Shown: positions 22,066 through 31,786 of the stretch, in pieces
How the letters are laid out: each line of letters begins with the position of its first letter
Numbering within the stretch: the stretch's first letter is position 1
Position numbers and translations under genes: made by a program
The notes under the pieces: model-generated
The model's input: only the letters and a program-made list of their open reading frames with translations
What the model was told of the DNA's origin: nothing
The model's database searches: none
Virus record (IMG/VR): IMGVR_UViG_3300035183_000829
Coordinates: 1 to 43,509 of that record
Origin: a virus
Strand: one strand, 5' to 3'
Length of the DNA stretch: 43,509 nt

Positions 22066-23085
22066 ATGGGTTTTCTTGACAGCGCCAAATCAGTTGTGAA
22101 CAGTGCCGCCAAAGCTCTTGGCGTTGAATCGCCGTTTGGTGGAGATGCGATTGTAGCCTCGACCCTGAAGGACGAGTTTTCTAAGCAATACAAAGCCGAT
22201 GGTGGAAAGATTTGGTCAGTTAAAGGTGCTGATTGGTATCAGGTCTATGGATATCAGTTTGCCATTAATGTCACCACGGAAAAAGAAACCAAAGACTCGT
22301 TTAAATTCACACTGCCGATTCCACCTCAGAGTTTCATGGTTAAGCCAGTAATGGCCACCAGAGCTACGCCAACAATAGGCGGTGTTGTAGAGGAAACTAG
22401 CGCTGTGGTGTTTTGGATTATTCAAATGCAGGGAACCACTGGAGTTGCTGTTAATCGTGGCGAAAATGACGGAGTATCAAGGAATGAAGTCGCCAAAACA
22501 TTCAGAGATAACATAACCACAACAGGCCTACTTTCTGGCGTATCAGCGAACTTGAACAAGACCATATCCAAGATCGGTGGGGTTGCTGATAAGGCGATCG
22601 ATGCATTCGGTAGAGTATCAAACGCAATCAAGAGTAAAGATTTTGCTGGAGCTGTATCTAGCGCAGCTGAGGGTTTTGTTGGTGCAGCTAATACCGCACT
22701 TCTCCCGCCGCTCCCATACTCATCTTCGGCTGTCAGCCAGGAAGGTAATGGATTTACCGAAGCTCAGGAGCTTCAAAAGTTTTTCTATATGTATTCAAAA
22801 CTTAAAGGCAAAAGTCCTAACAAATACTCTTTGATTTTCAGATGTTACAAGACAAATCAAGAGTGGGATGTCATTGTTAAAGACTTCTCCTTACAGATTA
22901 GTGCTCAAAACCCCAATCTGTATAAATATTCGATCAGCCTCCAAGGATGGAACTGTCGAGCTGTTGGTGACAAAATGACAAAACCGATAGATCGATTAGG
23001 TCCCAACGGAGATCTGAAGTCCGTCAACACCATCACTTCTGGCGCATTGAGTAAAATCAACACCAAGAAAATACTAGGATTTTAA
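22066..23085 (+). CDS. Baseplate or tail-associated structural protein (339 aa)
   Basis: A 339-residue protein starting at ATG 22066 (MGFLDSAKSVVNSAAKALGV). The frame is open back to 22003, but that part crosses a promoter-like inverted repeat and reads as non-protein. It contains a beta region (YGYQFAINVTTEKETKDSFK), the segment LPIPPQSFMVKPVMATRATP, an Ala-rich middle, and the C-terminal pattern FRCYKTNQEWDVIVKDFSLQ followed by YKYSISLQGWNCRAV. The last resembles tail proteins that sit next to the hub and may bind the tube or wedge. It overlaps the next gene by one base (TAATG). Confidence 0.58.
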   Translation: MGFLDSAKSVVNSAAKALGVESPFGGDAIVASTLKDEFSKQYKADGGKIWSVKGADWYQVYGYQFAINVTTEKETKDSFKFTLPIPPQSFMVKPVMATRATPTIGGVVEETSAVVFWIIQMQGTTGVAVNRGENDGVSRNEVAKTFRDNITTTGLLSGVSANLNKTISKIGGVADKAIDAFGRVSNAIKSKDFAGAVSSAAEGFVGAANTALLPPLPYSSSAVSQEGNGFTEAQELQKFFYMYSKLKGKSPNKYSLIFRCYKTNQEWDVIVKDFSLQISAQNPNLYKYSISLQGWNCRAVGDKMTKPIDRLGPNGDLKSVNTITSGALSKINTKKILGF

Positions 23086-24635
23086 TGGCTAAGAAATACA
23101 CGAACATGTTTGAGATCACCAAAGATGTGGAGATGTACACGATACTCCGCAATGGTGGCGCACTCAATCTAAGCCATATTCAGCCTATCGCACAAAACCG
23201 GTGGACCTGGTTTGTTGATAATTGGAAGACACTCTACAGCAGGTTTGTAACAAACGCCAATGGTGATGACGAAGTCATGCTCGCCCTTTCAAGTATGAAT
23301 AGAGAAGTCCAAAACTACAAACTTGGCAACACAACCAATCCACTTGAGTCTATCTCTAAAGCTATTCAGTTTGATCCATTCATCTCTCAGATTAGCCTCC
23401 AAGAGCTCAAGCTCACTCCCGAAGAATCTATCCTCAGGGATACTGAATCCCAAAGAGTTCTTAATCTTGATATTGAATCATTCACTCAAATGATTGATTA
23501 TATTAAAAAAACTGTATCCATCTTCTCTCAAACAATTGGTCTTGGTGATGCAACTACTGCTGAGCTCTATGGCATCTCTTTGGAATCCAAGAAAAAAAGA
23601 ACAGCCACAATTACCGACCTAGAACAGATCCAAGACCTCGAAAAGGTTAGAAAGTACATCACAGGTATTGTGTATGACTTAAAAACACGTCAAAAGGTCA
23701 CACCAAATCTTCTCAAGATCGCTAATCAGAATATTGACCCGACTAGCAATGTCGTAATCAACGAAAACTACCTATCCTATATTCCTGTGCCTTTTGAGAT
23801 ATCTCTTCAGCACATGGCAAAGAAGTATCTCAATGATGCAAATAGATGGTTTGAGCTAGCTACGGTCAACAATCTTCAGCCACCATTTGTGGATGAATCA
23901 GGGACTAAACTCAACCTTCTTGCTCCAGCAGCGGTCAACAACCTAATCATACCAAGCGACCTCAAGGATCGTCTCTTTGTTGGTATCAAGGTGTCAGTTG
24001 GATCTTACAAGATAAGAGAAGAAACGAGAATCATTGAAAAAATAATTCTTAACGAAAACAACACCATGGTTCTTTTCCTTAGTGGTAATCAGGACTTAAA
24101 TAAATTCAAGTCTTCAGAGGGTGCTTTTGTTAGGGTTTATAACCCAAACACAGTACGAACCAATAGTTTTGTTCTTATTCCAAGCCCAACAGCTGGTTTT
24201 ACAACAAGACCAGCACCAACACCTAGTAATGACGATCTTAGGCGACTTGAAAGAGCTTTTATCAACTTTGGCATAGATATAGCCAGAGATATGACCACAA
24301 ATGACTTCATCATAGACTCTAGTGGTAATTTCAAGAAAGCAGCAGGATACCCTGCTGTCAAACAGGCAGTACTCTATGCGCTCAAAACTACTAAAGGAGA
24401 GCTTCCGTTTCATCCTGAATTTGGAGTAACTGCAAATATTGGCAATATGTTCTTTGGGACTAATGACGAGGCTTTGATCTTTGGGGAACTCTTGAGAGAG
24501 ACACTATTAAGCGATCCAAGATTTAATAATGTCGTTATCAGTAGGGTATCAACAACACCAACTGGAATATCCCTAAGTCTACTGGTGACAATACAAGGAA
24601 TGAATCAACCCATTCCTCTGAGTTTCATCAGTTAA
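23085..24635 (+). CDS. Baseplate wedge protein: LysM-like plus gp25-like domains (516 aa)
   Basis: Baseplate wedge component. The C-terminal ~130 residues match the GPW/gp25 family: ALKTTKGELPFHPEFGVTAN, then a helix with LRETLLSDPRFNNVVISRV and final strands. A LysM-like unit in the middle (AKKYLNDANRWFELATVNN, then LLAPAAVNNLIIPSD) resembles the LysM-like part of T4 gp53. The N-terminal domain (FEITKDVEMYTILRNGG, WTWFVDNWKTLYSRF) is also reminiscent of gp53. This suggests one polypeptide doing the work of gp53 and gp25. It begins at the last base of the upstream stop. A 209-base intergenic region with a direct repeat and a promoter follows. Confidence 0.78.
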   Translation: MAKKYTNMFEITKDVEMYTILRNGGALNLSHIQPIAQNRWTWFVDNWKTLYSRFVTNANGDDEVMLALSSMNREVQNYKLGNTTNPLESISKAIQFDPFISQISLQELKLTPEESILRDTESQRVLNLDIESFTQMIDYIKKTVSIFSQTIGLGDATTAELYGISLESKKKRTATITDLEQIQDLEKVRKYITGIVYDLKTRQKVTPNLLKIANQNIDPTSNVVINENYLSYIPVPFEISLQHMAKKYLNDANRWFELATVNNLQPPFVDESGTKLNLLAPAAVNNLIIPSDLKDRLFVGIKVSVGSYKIREETRIIEKIILNENNTMVLFLSGNQDLNKFKSSEGAFVRVYNPNTVRTNSFVLIPSPTAGFTTRPAPTPSNDDLRRLERAFINFGIDIARDMTTNDFIIDSSGNFKKAAGYPAVKQAVLYALKTTKGELPFHPEFGVTANIGNMFFGTNDEALIFGELLRETLLSDPRFNNVVISRVSTTPTGISLSLLVTIQGMNQPIPLSFIS

Positions 24636-24643
24636 GATACCTT

Positions 24644-24670
24644 ATCCCCCCTATTACATATAGTATTCAC
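24644..24670 (+). repeat. 27-bp direct repeat, copy 1
   Basis: Starts ATCCCCCCTATTAC and ends TAGTATTCAC. It is identical to 24727-24753, starting 83 bases downstream. Both lie in the gap between the gp25-like and the giant wedge genes. It contains the -10-like TATAGT, but no -35 box is seen. Confidence 0.9.
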
Positions 24671-24726
24671 GTTATTCTTAGTCCCTATATAGGATACCCC
24701 TATGTAGAACCAAATCTAAAATGTAG

Positions 24727-24753
24727 ATCCCCCCTATTACATATAGTATTCAC
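24727..24753 (+). repeat. 27-bp direct repeat, copy 2
   Basis: Perfect second copy of 24644-24670; the bases on either side differ. It ends 31 bases before the -35 box of the promoter at 24784-24812, a place where an activator or repressor site would act. Confidence 0.9.
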
Positions 24754-24783
24754 TTTTGTTGTGCACTATATCAGGATTCATCA

Positions 24784-24812
24784 TTGATTGTTCATGGTTA
24801 CTGGTATAAAAT
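24784..24812 (+). promoter_or_regulatory. Sigma70-like promoter for the giant wedge gene
   Basis: TTGATT (24784-24789), exactly 17 bases, TAAAAT (24807-24812), 33 bases before the ATG at 24845. The direct repeats lie just upstream. Confidence 0.68.
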
Positions 24813-24844
24813 GACTTAAGAATAACCCTAAGGGGCTAATATAA

Positions 24845-27800
24845 ATGGCAAATACGATAACATTGCGAAGTCCAGACCAGATTTTAGGTGAATTAGTCAG
24901 GGAACTCCTTGTTTCGACTGATATTTCTACAATTGCTGCTGGTAGCGATGTTATGACATTGCTTGAGGCTATCGCACAGAGTCAATTTGAGATAGAGGTA
25001 TCAGCTCTCAAAATTCTCGAGAATAGTGCTCTTGAGTCTTTGGTTGGTAGCTCTTTGGATAAAAAAGCTGAAGCTATTCGGTTACCTAACACTATTGGTG
25101 GGTACGGAAGAAAGCCAGCCTCTCAGGCTATTGGTCCTGTGATTATCGGATCTTCTTTTAAAAAGATCAGTTCAAAGCTCTATGCAGGCAAACCAGCACC
25201 ATTCTCTGGTTCATCTATTCTCTATCTCGAGAAGGCTGATTCTTTCCCCCCAACCGGCCAAATTTACATAGGTCGTGGAACTATTGATAGGTTTGAGGGT
25301 CCGATTGCGTATTCCTCTTTGGTCAACTCTGGGTCATTCTGGACAATGACCTTGTCCACATCTTTGACCAAAAACCACCTTCAGTCTGATCTTGTTGTCT
25401 ATGCTCAAGGCGGTGACAGAATTGTACCAGCTGGTACTGTGGTTCAGGTTCCAGCTAATAGCGAGACTCCAGCTGTTTCGTTCACAACTGTGTCCGATAT
25501 TTTGATTCCAGATGGTGAAGCTGAAGGTACTGTCAATGTGGCGTGTACTCAGTTTGGCGGTGTTGGTAATGCATTAGCGGGATCAATCAAAGTTTTCTTG
25601 AATGCTCCATTTCCTGGAGCTACTGTTACAAATGATACGTCATTTAGAAGCGGTAAGAATACTGAGTCTGACGAGGATCTCCGTCAGCGCATTAAGGCTT
25701 ACCCATCTACACTCTCAAGGGGTACAAGATCTGCTATTTTGGCGGCCATTCAGGGAGCCACGGATTCGACCTCAGGACGTACGATACAGTCGGCAGTTAT
25801 CTTAGAGCCGGTTGAGCCAGGAGATGTTGCCAGAGTCTATATTGATGACAATACAGGTCTAGAACCAAGCTTTGGTAAGCAGCCATACGAAATCCTTATT
25901 CAGAATGCTGCAGGTCAAGAGACAAGGTTTAGGACTGCTCAGTTCCCTATTACTCCGGCAACAATTGAGGGAGCTAACTTTGGCCCATTCTCTTTGACAA
26001 ATGGACTCACACTTACTGTGCATGTTGATGAGGTTGTGGAGACCTATTCAATCACCCCGTCAAATTATACAAACTTAATCTCGGCTACTGCTTACGAAAT
26101 CGCTCGTGATCTGAATAGCCAATCTAACATAGTTGGCTTCAGGACTATCGACAACGGCACTAGACTTGTCATGACAGATTTGTCTGGTACAGCAGAGGTG
26201 ATGTATGTTACAGCGGGTAACCTTCAAGAGATTTTGGGCATTCCACTAGCCGTAGTGCGGCCAATCTTTGTTTATAAGAATTCTGAGCTACTATCCTTTA
26301 GAGGTAAAACAGCAACACTTGAAACTAGAACTAAGAACTCCTGGAATCTCTCCGCTCTTGATATGACCGATGTTCGTGTCAATGTTGACGGGGTTATTCA
26401 GGAGTTCAGTGTATCAAACACTGACTTTTTGCCATATGGCACAACCATTTCATCAGCAACTATCAATCAGTGGGCTGAGGTACTCTCTACCAAATTAGCT
26501 GGCGTTAAGTTCACGGTATCCGGATCTGTATTGGTCTGGAGTAGCTGGCAGGACTTCTCTTCGGGCGGATATCTTGAGATTCTTGAAACCAAAGCTGACG
26601 GATCGCCGGCTGGGTGGATCAATGACGTGACCGGTATGTGGACTTCGGCAGCCTCGGGCGGTAAGCTTTCTGATAGAGGGTCCTCAAAAGATTATAAATT
26701 CAACAGGTTTACTGGCGAGATAAATCTCTTATCCAAGCCAGCTGCTGGTGATATTATCGAGGTTGGCCTTAGGGCAACAAGAGCACACATTAACTCAATC
26801 AAAACCACCTCCGGTTTAGTGTCCTTGGCCCCAAGTTTGACAACTGTAGGTAACTCTCGGTTTGTTGTGGCTTTCGATGGTGAGTTTGCCTTGCGTTCGG
26901 TTGCTGTTCCAGCTGGATCTCAATTCACACCAACCGAACCAGACCCAACAAATGCCAAGCACGTCATAAGAGCAACGGTCAATGTACCCGATGTCTTTTT
27001 GCATGCAAAAACAAACGATTGGCTTTATCTGATCAAAGACGTGTCGGCGGTCCCAGGTTGGGGAGCTAATGTTGAGGGTTTCTATAGGATCAAACGTAAG
27101 GGTAATGGTCTTTACTCGACAAACCAAGTGTTCAATACTTTGTCAGCCTCGACACAGCTTTTTTCAGGCGTAACAGCTTCTGTTACCAAAGATCTCAATA
27201 TTGTCAAAGTTACATCAACTTCGCATGGTCTCAAGACGGGTGATCTTATAACCGTAACAACCACGACTGCGATCGGCGGTATTTCATCTGCAAACTTGTC
27301 TGTTACCGATGCGCCAATTATTGTCCTTAGTCCTAATACATATCAGTACACTGCGCTGGCTACTGCCACCTCAACTACTGGTGGTACTCTTGACTCGATC
27401 GGGACTAACATAGTCACTGTGACACAGACTGCTCATGGCTTTTCTACAGGTGCTGAGATAAGCGTAACCACGGCTGCAGCTATCGGAGGTATCTCTGGTG
27501 CTAACCTTAGTGTGACTTCGGCCGCGATAGAGGTTATTTCTACAAATATTTATAAATTCAGGGCCTTAGCTGCCGCAACATCTTCCGCTTCTGGCACTCT
27601 CACGACAGTGACTTATCTGGCTGATACGTGGGTAGAATTTGAAGTGTCGGCTGTTCAATATGCCGATTGGTCACCCCTACTTGGTATTCCACAAGACCTA
27701 ACTTTGTTTATGGTCAATGTTTTCTTGTCAACAGCTACGCCACAGCTTGTTGATTTTGGAAACGCTGTATCCGCGGTTAGTATCGATCAGATAGTCAGCA

Positions 27801-30800
27801 TGATTAATGACAATATAGCTGGCGGAACTGCGGTTAAACTTAGTCCTCAGCAATTTCAAATCAGAACTAATAACTTCCAGGATGGTACAGTCGCTGTCTT
27901 GGCGGTTGTCGGCAATGCTAAAGCAATGCTTGAGGCTGCTATTGACACAAGTATTCAATCTCATACAGGTAACTCGATCTCTGGCTATACCCAAGGCGGG
28001 TTCCCCGTTGTTCAGTCGGTGTCGCTGCCAACCTCTGCATCATCTGGTTACCCAACAAGAACATATTTGTCGGTCGATAAGACCTTTGTTGATGTACTGG
28101 ATACACTACCTGATCCAACAATCAACGCTCCTTCCTTTGTGACAAGCTATCCAGAAGGATTCCAACATCTGTGGCTTACTGGCCGTCAATCTGGTATAGT
28201 TGGCCGTGTATATAACAACCAAACAACTGCACCGTTTACTGGTATCCTTCGTGGCGGCGATGTTATCAGAGCCCTTGGCACTTCTGATACTGAGCAAACA
28301 TCGGCATCAAACCTCAATCGATACTCGAATTACGGTCTGCGCCTTCGTGACATACCACTAAACAATCATGACAGGTTGGTGGTGGAAATGGACCTGAACG
28401 CAACTGACAGAACCGTTGCTATCAGTATGGCAAAGCTAGCTAAAATCCTTGATATCGACGCCATCACTGGTTCTGGTATGGGGCAGGTGATTTCGTTCAG
28501 ACTTAAGGACCCAGAGGATTCGGATAAAGCTTTCTTTGATTCGACATCTGTTTATAAAGATTTTGACTTCCGTGATTTCAATATACTCACTAAATCAGTT
28601 GGTCTTTATCGTGAAGATGTGTCCGATAGAGCTTTGATCCTACGGTCTGTTGAGTACGGTGCCGCCGCAAGACTCCGTCTTTCAATACGTTTGCCTGAAG
28701 CGCCTAATTTGGCGGACTTTTCGATAACACACCTAAACAATTTCTCTGGGAATGAGGGCTGTCTCAATTTAATCGTAACCCTGCCAAGCCAGACACTCAT
28801 TGCTGGTTCGGGTGTTACATCTGGTTCGTACAAAGTAACAGCAACTGCGTCTGGTACTCTGTATGATTGGCGCATATCTGCTCCATCGATAAATTCTGGA
28901 AGCGAATATGTTGCCGGTAATGTACTTAACATCGCCGGTTCAAATTTGGCTGGCTCATATGAAATCATAGCATCAACTTACGGAAGCTACACTGCCGTTA
29001 CAGCAGCTGTGACTAACGGCTCCCCAACTGTAACCGTAACTCAACCATCGCACGGATATCAAACCGGCGATTTGGTTACGATTTCTGCTAGTTCTGCTAT
29101 CGGTGGAATATCAGCAATCGATTTGAGCCAGGCCGCAACCGAGATCACAGTCTTGAATGCGAACACATTCACATATGTAGCAGGTGCATCGGCTACATCG
29201 TCAATCAATGGTTCGCTTAACTCGATCACTGGCGGATCGGTTACAATCAAAGCTCCCGGTTCCGGTGGTCTTGCTCCTTCGGCGATGTATGATGCTGGAA
29301 CGGCTCCTATCAAATCGTGGGCTTTGTTACCAAAGACTTTGGCTGATTTGGCAACCGCCATTACGGCATACTATCCAAATGCACCTGTGGCAACTGGTGA
29401 GGCGATCGGTACAAACATTCTCACGAGTCCGATAGCTCACCCAACTTACATAGTTTACCCAGCTTCGTCGGCGTACACTGGATCGGATATGTCAGGGGCT
29501 TTCAATCATCATTCCTTCTCCACCAAATTTTCTGGTGGTGCTAGTATATGGCAGTATGACAGCTCCAACCCTCTTTTGAACAATATTAAGGCAACTGTTC
29601 AGACGGTGGAGTCTATATTCCCAACGACCACAGATGCTCTTGGAACGACCTACACGCCTATCAATGAAGAGGTGCTGATTGTTCCATCGAACACCAAAAC
29701 GCTAGCTTCTTGGTTGGCTTTCAAGGCGTCTTCATCGCTTAACATCTTGGCTGCAATTGAGCGGGTGAACGGAGATAACTCCATATCCCTGGCATCTAGG
29801 GAAGACGGCTCTAACGGCGCGGTCAATGTGACTGGTGTTGCTGCAAACTCTGTTGTGTCGGCTGTAATAGGCAACGGCTCAACCGACGGTGACGCATCCA
29901 AGGTAACGATTCTTAACGCGGATGCTCGGTCAATCATGCGCAACTCTGTAGTCAGAGTAACAAATTCTATCGCGTCTGAAATCCTCAGAGCTTACAGAAA
30001 CATGCCAACCGGAGCCAGCATTACATCAGCTAATACTACCAATATTAACAACTACTTCCGGGCAACGAACTCGCTAAAGTACATCAGGGTTAATGCCAAT
30101 TCTGGTCGGCTCATCTTCCTTCGAAACGGTCAGGGAATTAGCCAGACCGAACCGCTTGATGATGGCAACATCATCACACTCACCTCGCTCGGTGGCGGAC
30201 TTGTGCAAGTAACTTCAGCAATTGGCTCGGGTGTGGTTGGCAGCGGTAAACTCTCAGCTCGCGTCGGCGATATGATGTATGTTCAGCCAACAAGCCCATT
30301 CCCTATTGATGTGAAGTGCAAGCCAATACCAGCTACTGGTCGCACCGATAGTTCAAACCCAGAATACCTTGGTTATCCTGTTGTCCATGTGATTGATGAC
30401 AGTAATATCGTCATAATTGCGCCAAACATAACAAGCTTTGGCGCGACTGTTTTAGCTGACACTGCAGCTGTCGGGTCGAGAGAGCTCGTGTTCTTACCAG
30501 CTGTTTGGAACGAAAAGAACATCCGAACCAACCATGCTGAAGGTGCCAAGTTTGACGCACTTGTGAATAATAATAAGGCGTATTATTTGGTAAAAACTCT
30601 CGGTGGTGGTATGATGTCGGTTTGGCTGCAGAACTCTTCTGCTGAATCTACGGACACAATGCTGCTTGATACTATGTCAGTTTCGACTGATGATTACGCT
30701 GTATTCGGTAATGGCTTTGATCCGGCCAATCAAGGTATCATGAGGATAGTTGCTCATAACGGTAGAAACCACTTGATTGTTCACAATCCAAATGGCGGGA

Positions 30801-31786
30801 AAGACGAACTCGTGGACCCAACCAATGGTGATAGGATTTGGCGAGTAGGCCCTCTTGAGGATGGTGTTGGTCGCCAACTCAGAATCATATCCGGTGACTC
30901 GGTTAAAATTGGCGATCTCCTTAGGATATCTACGCCGTCTGATTCGGCTCAGTGGTTTAACTCGAGCTTCTTTGGATCGTTTAAGATTACTGGGATTGGT
31001 CTGCAGGCTATCGACTATACCGGAGCATCGTTGCCACATACAACCGCAAGCGGGACATATGACAACAACGAGGTATGTCCTTTTATTGATTTTGATTTTG
31101 TCTCTGCTCCAGTTGCGGTCACAGATTCATCCAATAACCCGGTAAGCCAGTTTGTCGTAGGTAACAACGCATCTTCAATTGGTTTCACTGAAGGTACACC
31201 ATTTAGTGTGTTCAGGCTCGTCGCTGGTCAAGCTGTTGATCCGCAGAATGCTGAGAACTCCACGCTCTTTTTGGTTCCAAAGATTAATACACAGAAGATT
31301 TCTGCTTCGTTTGGTACGTCGATTGCGTCTATCAATAAGATCGGGTTCAATGAGCAGACCTATATCGGTATAGATGGCTACAAGACTCATGCTGGTCCTG
31401 TCCAGCTTGCCCATAGGATCATCGACGGCCTACCTCAGAACACCGTCTTGTATCCAGGTGTCAAAGCGGCGGGTGCGGTTGTTGAAGTTCAAACTCCGTT
31501 GATTAAGTCGATTAGTATTAGTTTGTCGGTAAGTCCAAAAGATGGTGTGACGCTGAACAGTATTTCTGACCTGGTCAAGGCTTCGATTGCTGACTACGTC
31601 AATTCTCTTGGTGTCGGTAAAGATGTGGTCTTATCTGAAATCATCAGGGTTGTTCAGAGTTTGCCCGGCGTGTTTAGTGTGCAAGTTCTTTCTACACTGC
31701 CAGTAGCCGATGATGGTAAGATAGTGGTGGCCGACCAAGAGAAGGCGTTTATCTTAAGCATCACAAAGGATATCTCAATTGGCTAA
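24845..31786 (+). CDS. Giant baseplate wedge protein, J/gp6-like (2313 aa)
   Basis: Baseplate J-like wedge protein enlarged by inserted domains. The N-terminus (LRSPDQILGELVRELLVST, then AIAQSQFEIEVSALKILENS) and residues ~265-330 (SGKNTESDEDLRQRIKAYP, STLSRGTRSAILAAI) are typical of the family. The C-terminal ~120 residues also fit, with SISISLSVSPKDGVTLNSIS and VLSEIIRVVQSLPGVFSVQV. Ordinary members have 300-700 residues, so about 1800 residues are insertions, mostly beta-rich. Three are copies of a 61-residue module (residues 789-849, 859-919, 1398-1458) around AIGGIS. It may form the outer baseplate and carry adhesion or fibre-docking domains. AAGGGG lies nine bases before ATG. The frame is unbroken throughout, and the end overlaps the HNH gene by eight bases. 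Confidence 0.83.
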   Translation: MANTITLRSPDQILGELVRELLVSTDISTIAAGSDVMTLLEAIAQSQFEIEVSALKILENSALESLVGSSLDKKAEAIRLPNTIGGYGRKPASQAIGPVIIGSSFKKISSKLYAGKPAPFSGSSILYLEKADSFPPTGQIYIGRGTIDRFEGPIAYSSLVNSGSFWTMTLSTSLTKNHLQSDLVVYAQGGDRIVPAGTVVQVPANSETPAVSFTTVSDILIPDGEAEGTVNVACTQFGGVGNALAGSIKVFLNAPFPGATVTNDTSFRSGKNTESDEDLRQRIKAYPSTLSRGTRSAILAAIQGATDSTSGRTIQSAVILEPVEPGDVARVYIDDNTGLEPSFGKQPYEILIQNAAGQETRFRTAQFPITPATIEGANFGPFSLTNGLTLTVHVDEVVETYSITPSNYTNLISATAYEIARDLNSQSNIVGFRTIDNGTRLVMTDLSGTAEVMYVTAGNLQEILGIPLAVVRPIFVYKNSELLSFRGKTATLETRTKNSWNLSALDMTDVRVNVDGVIQEFSVSNTDFLPYGTTISSATINQWAEVLSTKLAGVKFTVSGSVLVWSSWQDFSSGGYLEILETKADGSPAGWINDVTGMWTSAASGGKLSDRGSSKDYKFNRFTGEINLLSKPAAGDIIEVGLRATRAHINSIKTTSGLVSLAPSLTTVGNSRFVVAFDGEFALRSVAVPAGSQFTPTEPDPTNAKHVIRATVNVPDVFLHAKTNDWLYLIKDVSAVPGWGANVEGFYRIKRKGNGLYSTNQVFNTLSASTQLFSGVTASVTKDLNIVKVTSTSHGLKTGDLITVTTTTAIGGISSANLSVTDAPIIVLSPNTYQYTALATATSTTGGTLDSIGTNIVTVTQTAHGFSTGAEISVTTAAAIGGISGANLSVTSAAIEVISTNIYKFRALAAATSSASGTLTTVTYLADTWVEFEVSAVQYADWSPLLGIPQDLTLFMVNVFLSTATPQLVDFGNAVSAVSIDQIVSMINDNIAGGTAVKLSPQQFQIRTNNFQDGTVAVLAVVGNAKAMLEAAIDTSIQSHTGNSISGYTQGGFPVVQSVSLPTSASSGYPTRTYLSVDKTFVDVLDTLPDPTINAPSFVTSYPEGFQHLWLTGRQSGIVGRVYNNQTTAPFTGILRGGDVIRALGTSDTEQTSASNLNRYSNYGLRLRDIPLNNHDRLVVEMDLNATDRTVAISMAKLAKILDIDAITGSGMGQVISFRLKDPEDSDKAFFDSTSVYKDFDFRDFNILTKSVGLYREDVSDRALILRSVEYGAAARLRLSIRLPEAPNLADFSITHLNNFSGNEGCLNLIVTLPSQTLIAGSGVTSGSYKVTATASGTLYDWRISAPSINSGSEYVAGNVLNIAGSNLAGSYEIIASTYGSYTAVTAAVTNGSPTVTVTQPSHGYQTGDLVTISASSAIGGISAIDLSQAATEITVLNANTFTYVAGASATSSINGSLNSITGGSVTIKAPGSGGLAPSAMYDAGTAPIKSWALLPKTLADLATAITAYYPNAPVATGEAIGTNILTSPIAHPTYIVYPASSAYTGSDMSGAFNHHSFSTKFSGGASIWQYDSSNPLLNNIKATVQTVESIFPTTTDALGTTYTPINEEVLIVPSNTKTLASWLAFKASSSLNILAAIERVNGDNSISLASREDGSNGAVNVTGVAANSVVSAVIGNGSTDGDASKVTILNADARSIMRNSVVRVTNSIASEILRAYRNMPTGASITSANTTNINNYFRATNSLKYIRVNANSGRLIFLRNGQGISQTEPLDDGNIITLTSLGGGLVQVTSAIGSGVVGSGKLSARVGDMMYVQPTSPFPIDVKCKPIPATGRTDSSNPEYLGYPVVHVIDDSNIVIIAPNITSFGATVLADTAAVGSRELVFLPAVWNEKNIRTNHAEGAKFDALVNNNKAYYLVKTLGGGMMSVWLQNSSAESTDTMLLDTMSVSTDDYAVFGNGFDPANQGIMRIVAHNGRNHLIVHNPNGGKDELVDPTNGDRIWRVGPLEDGVGRQLRIISGDSVKIGDLLRISTPSDSAQWFNSSFFGSFKITGIGLQAIDYTGASLPHTTASGTYDNNEVCPFIDFDFVSAPVAVTDSSNNPVSQFVVGNNASSIGFTEGTPFSVFRLVAGQAVDPQNAENSTLFLVPKINTQKISASFGTSIASINKIGFNEQTYIGIDGYKTHAGPVQLAHRIIDGLPQNTVLYPGVKAAGAVVEVQTPLIKSISISLSVSPKDGVTLNSISDLVKASIADYVNSLGVGKDVVLSEIIRVVQSLPGVFSVQVLSTLPVADDGKIVVADQEKAFILSITKDISIG
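27209..27391 (+). repeat. 61-codon tail module, copy 1
   Basis: Begins VTSTSHGLKTGDLITV, centre AIGGISSANLSV, end YTALATATSTTGGTL. Exactly 183 bases, in frame. Confidence 0.85.
27419..27601 (+). repeat. 61-codon tail module, copy 2
   Basis: Begins VTQTAHGFSTGAEISV, centre AIGGISGANLSV, end FRALAAATSSASGTL. Exactly 183 bases, nine codons after copy 1. Confidence 0.85.
29036..29218 (+). repeat. 61-codon tail module, copy 3
   Basis: Begins VTQPSHGYQTGDLVTI, centre AIGGISAIDLSQ, end YVAGASATSSINGSL. Exactly 183 bases. Confidence 0.85.
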
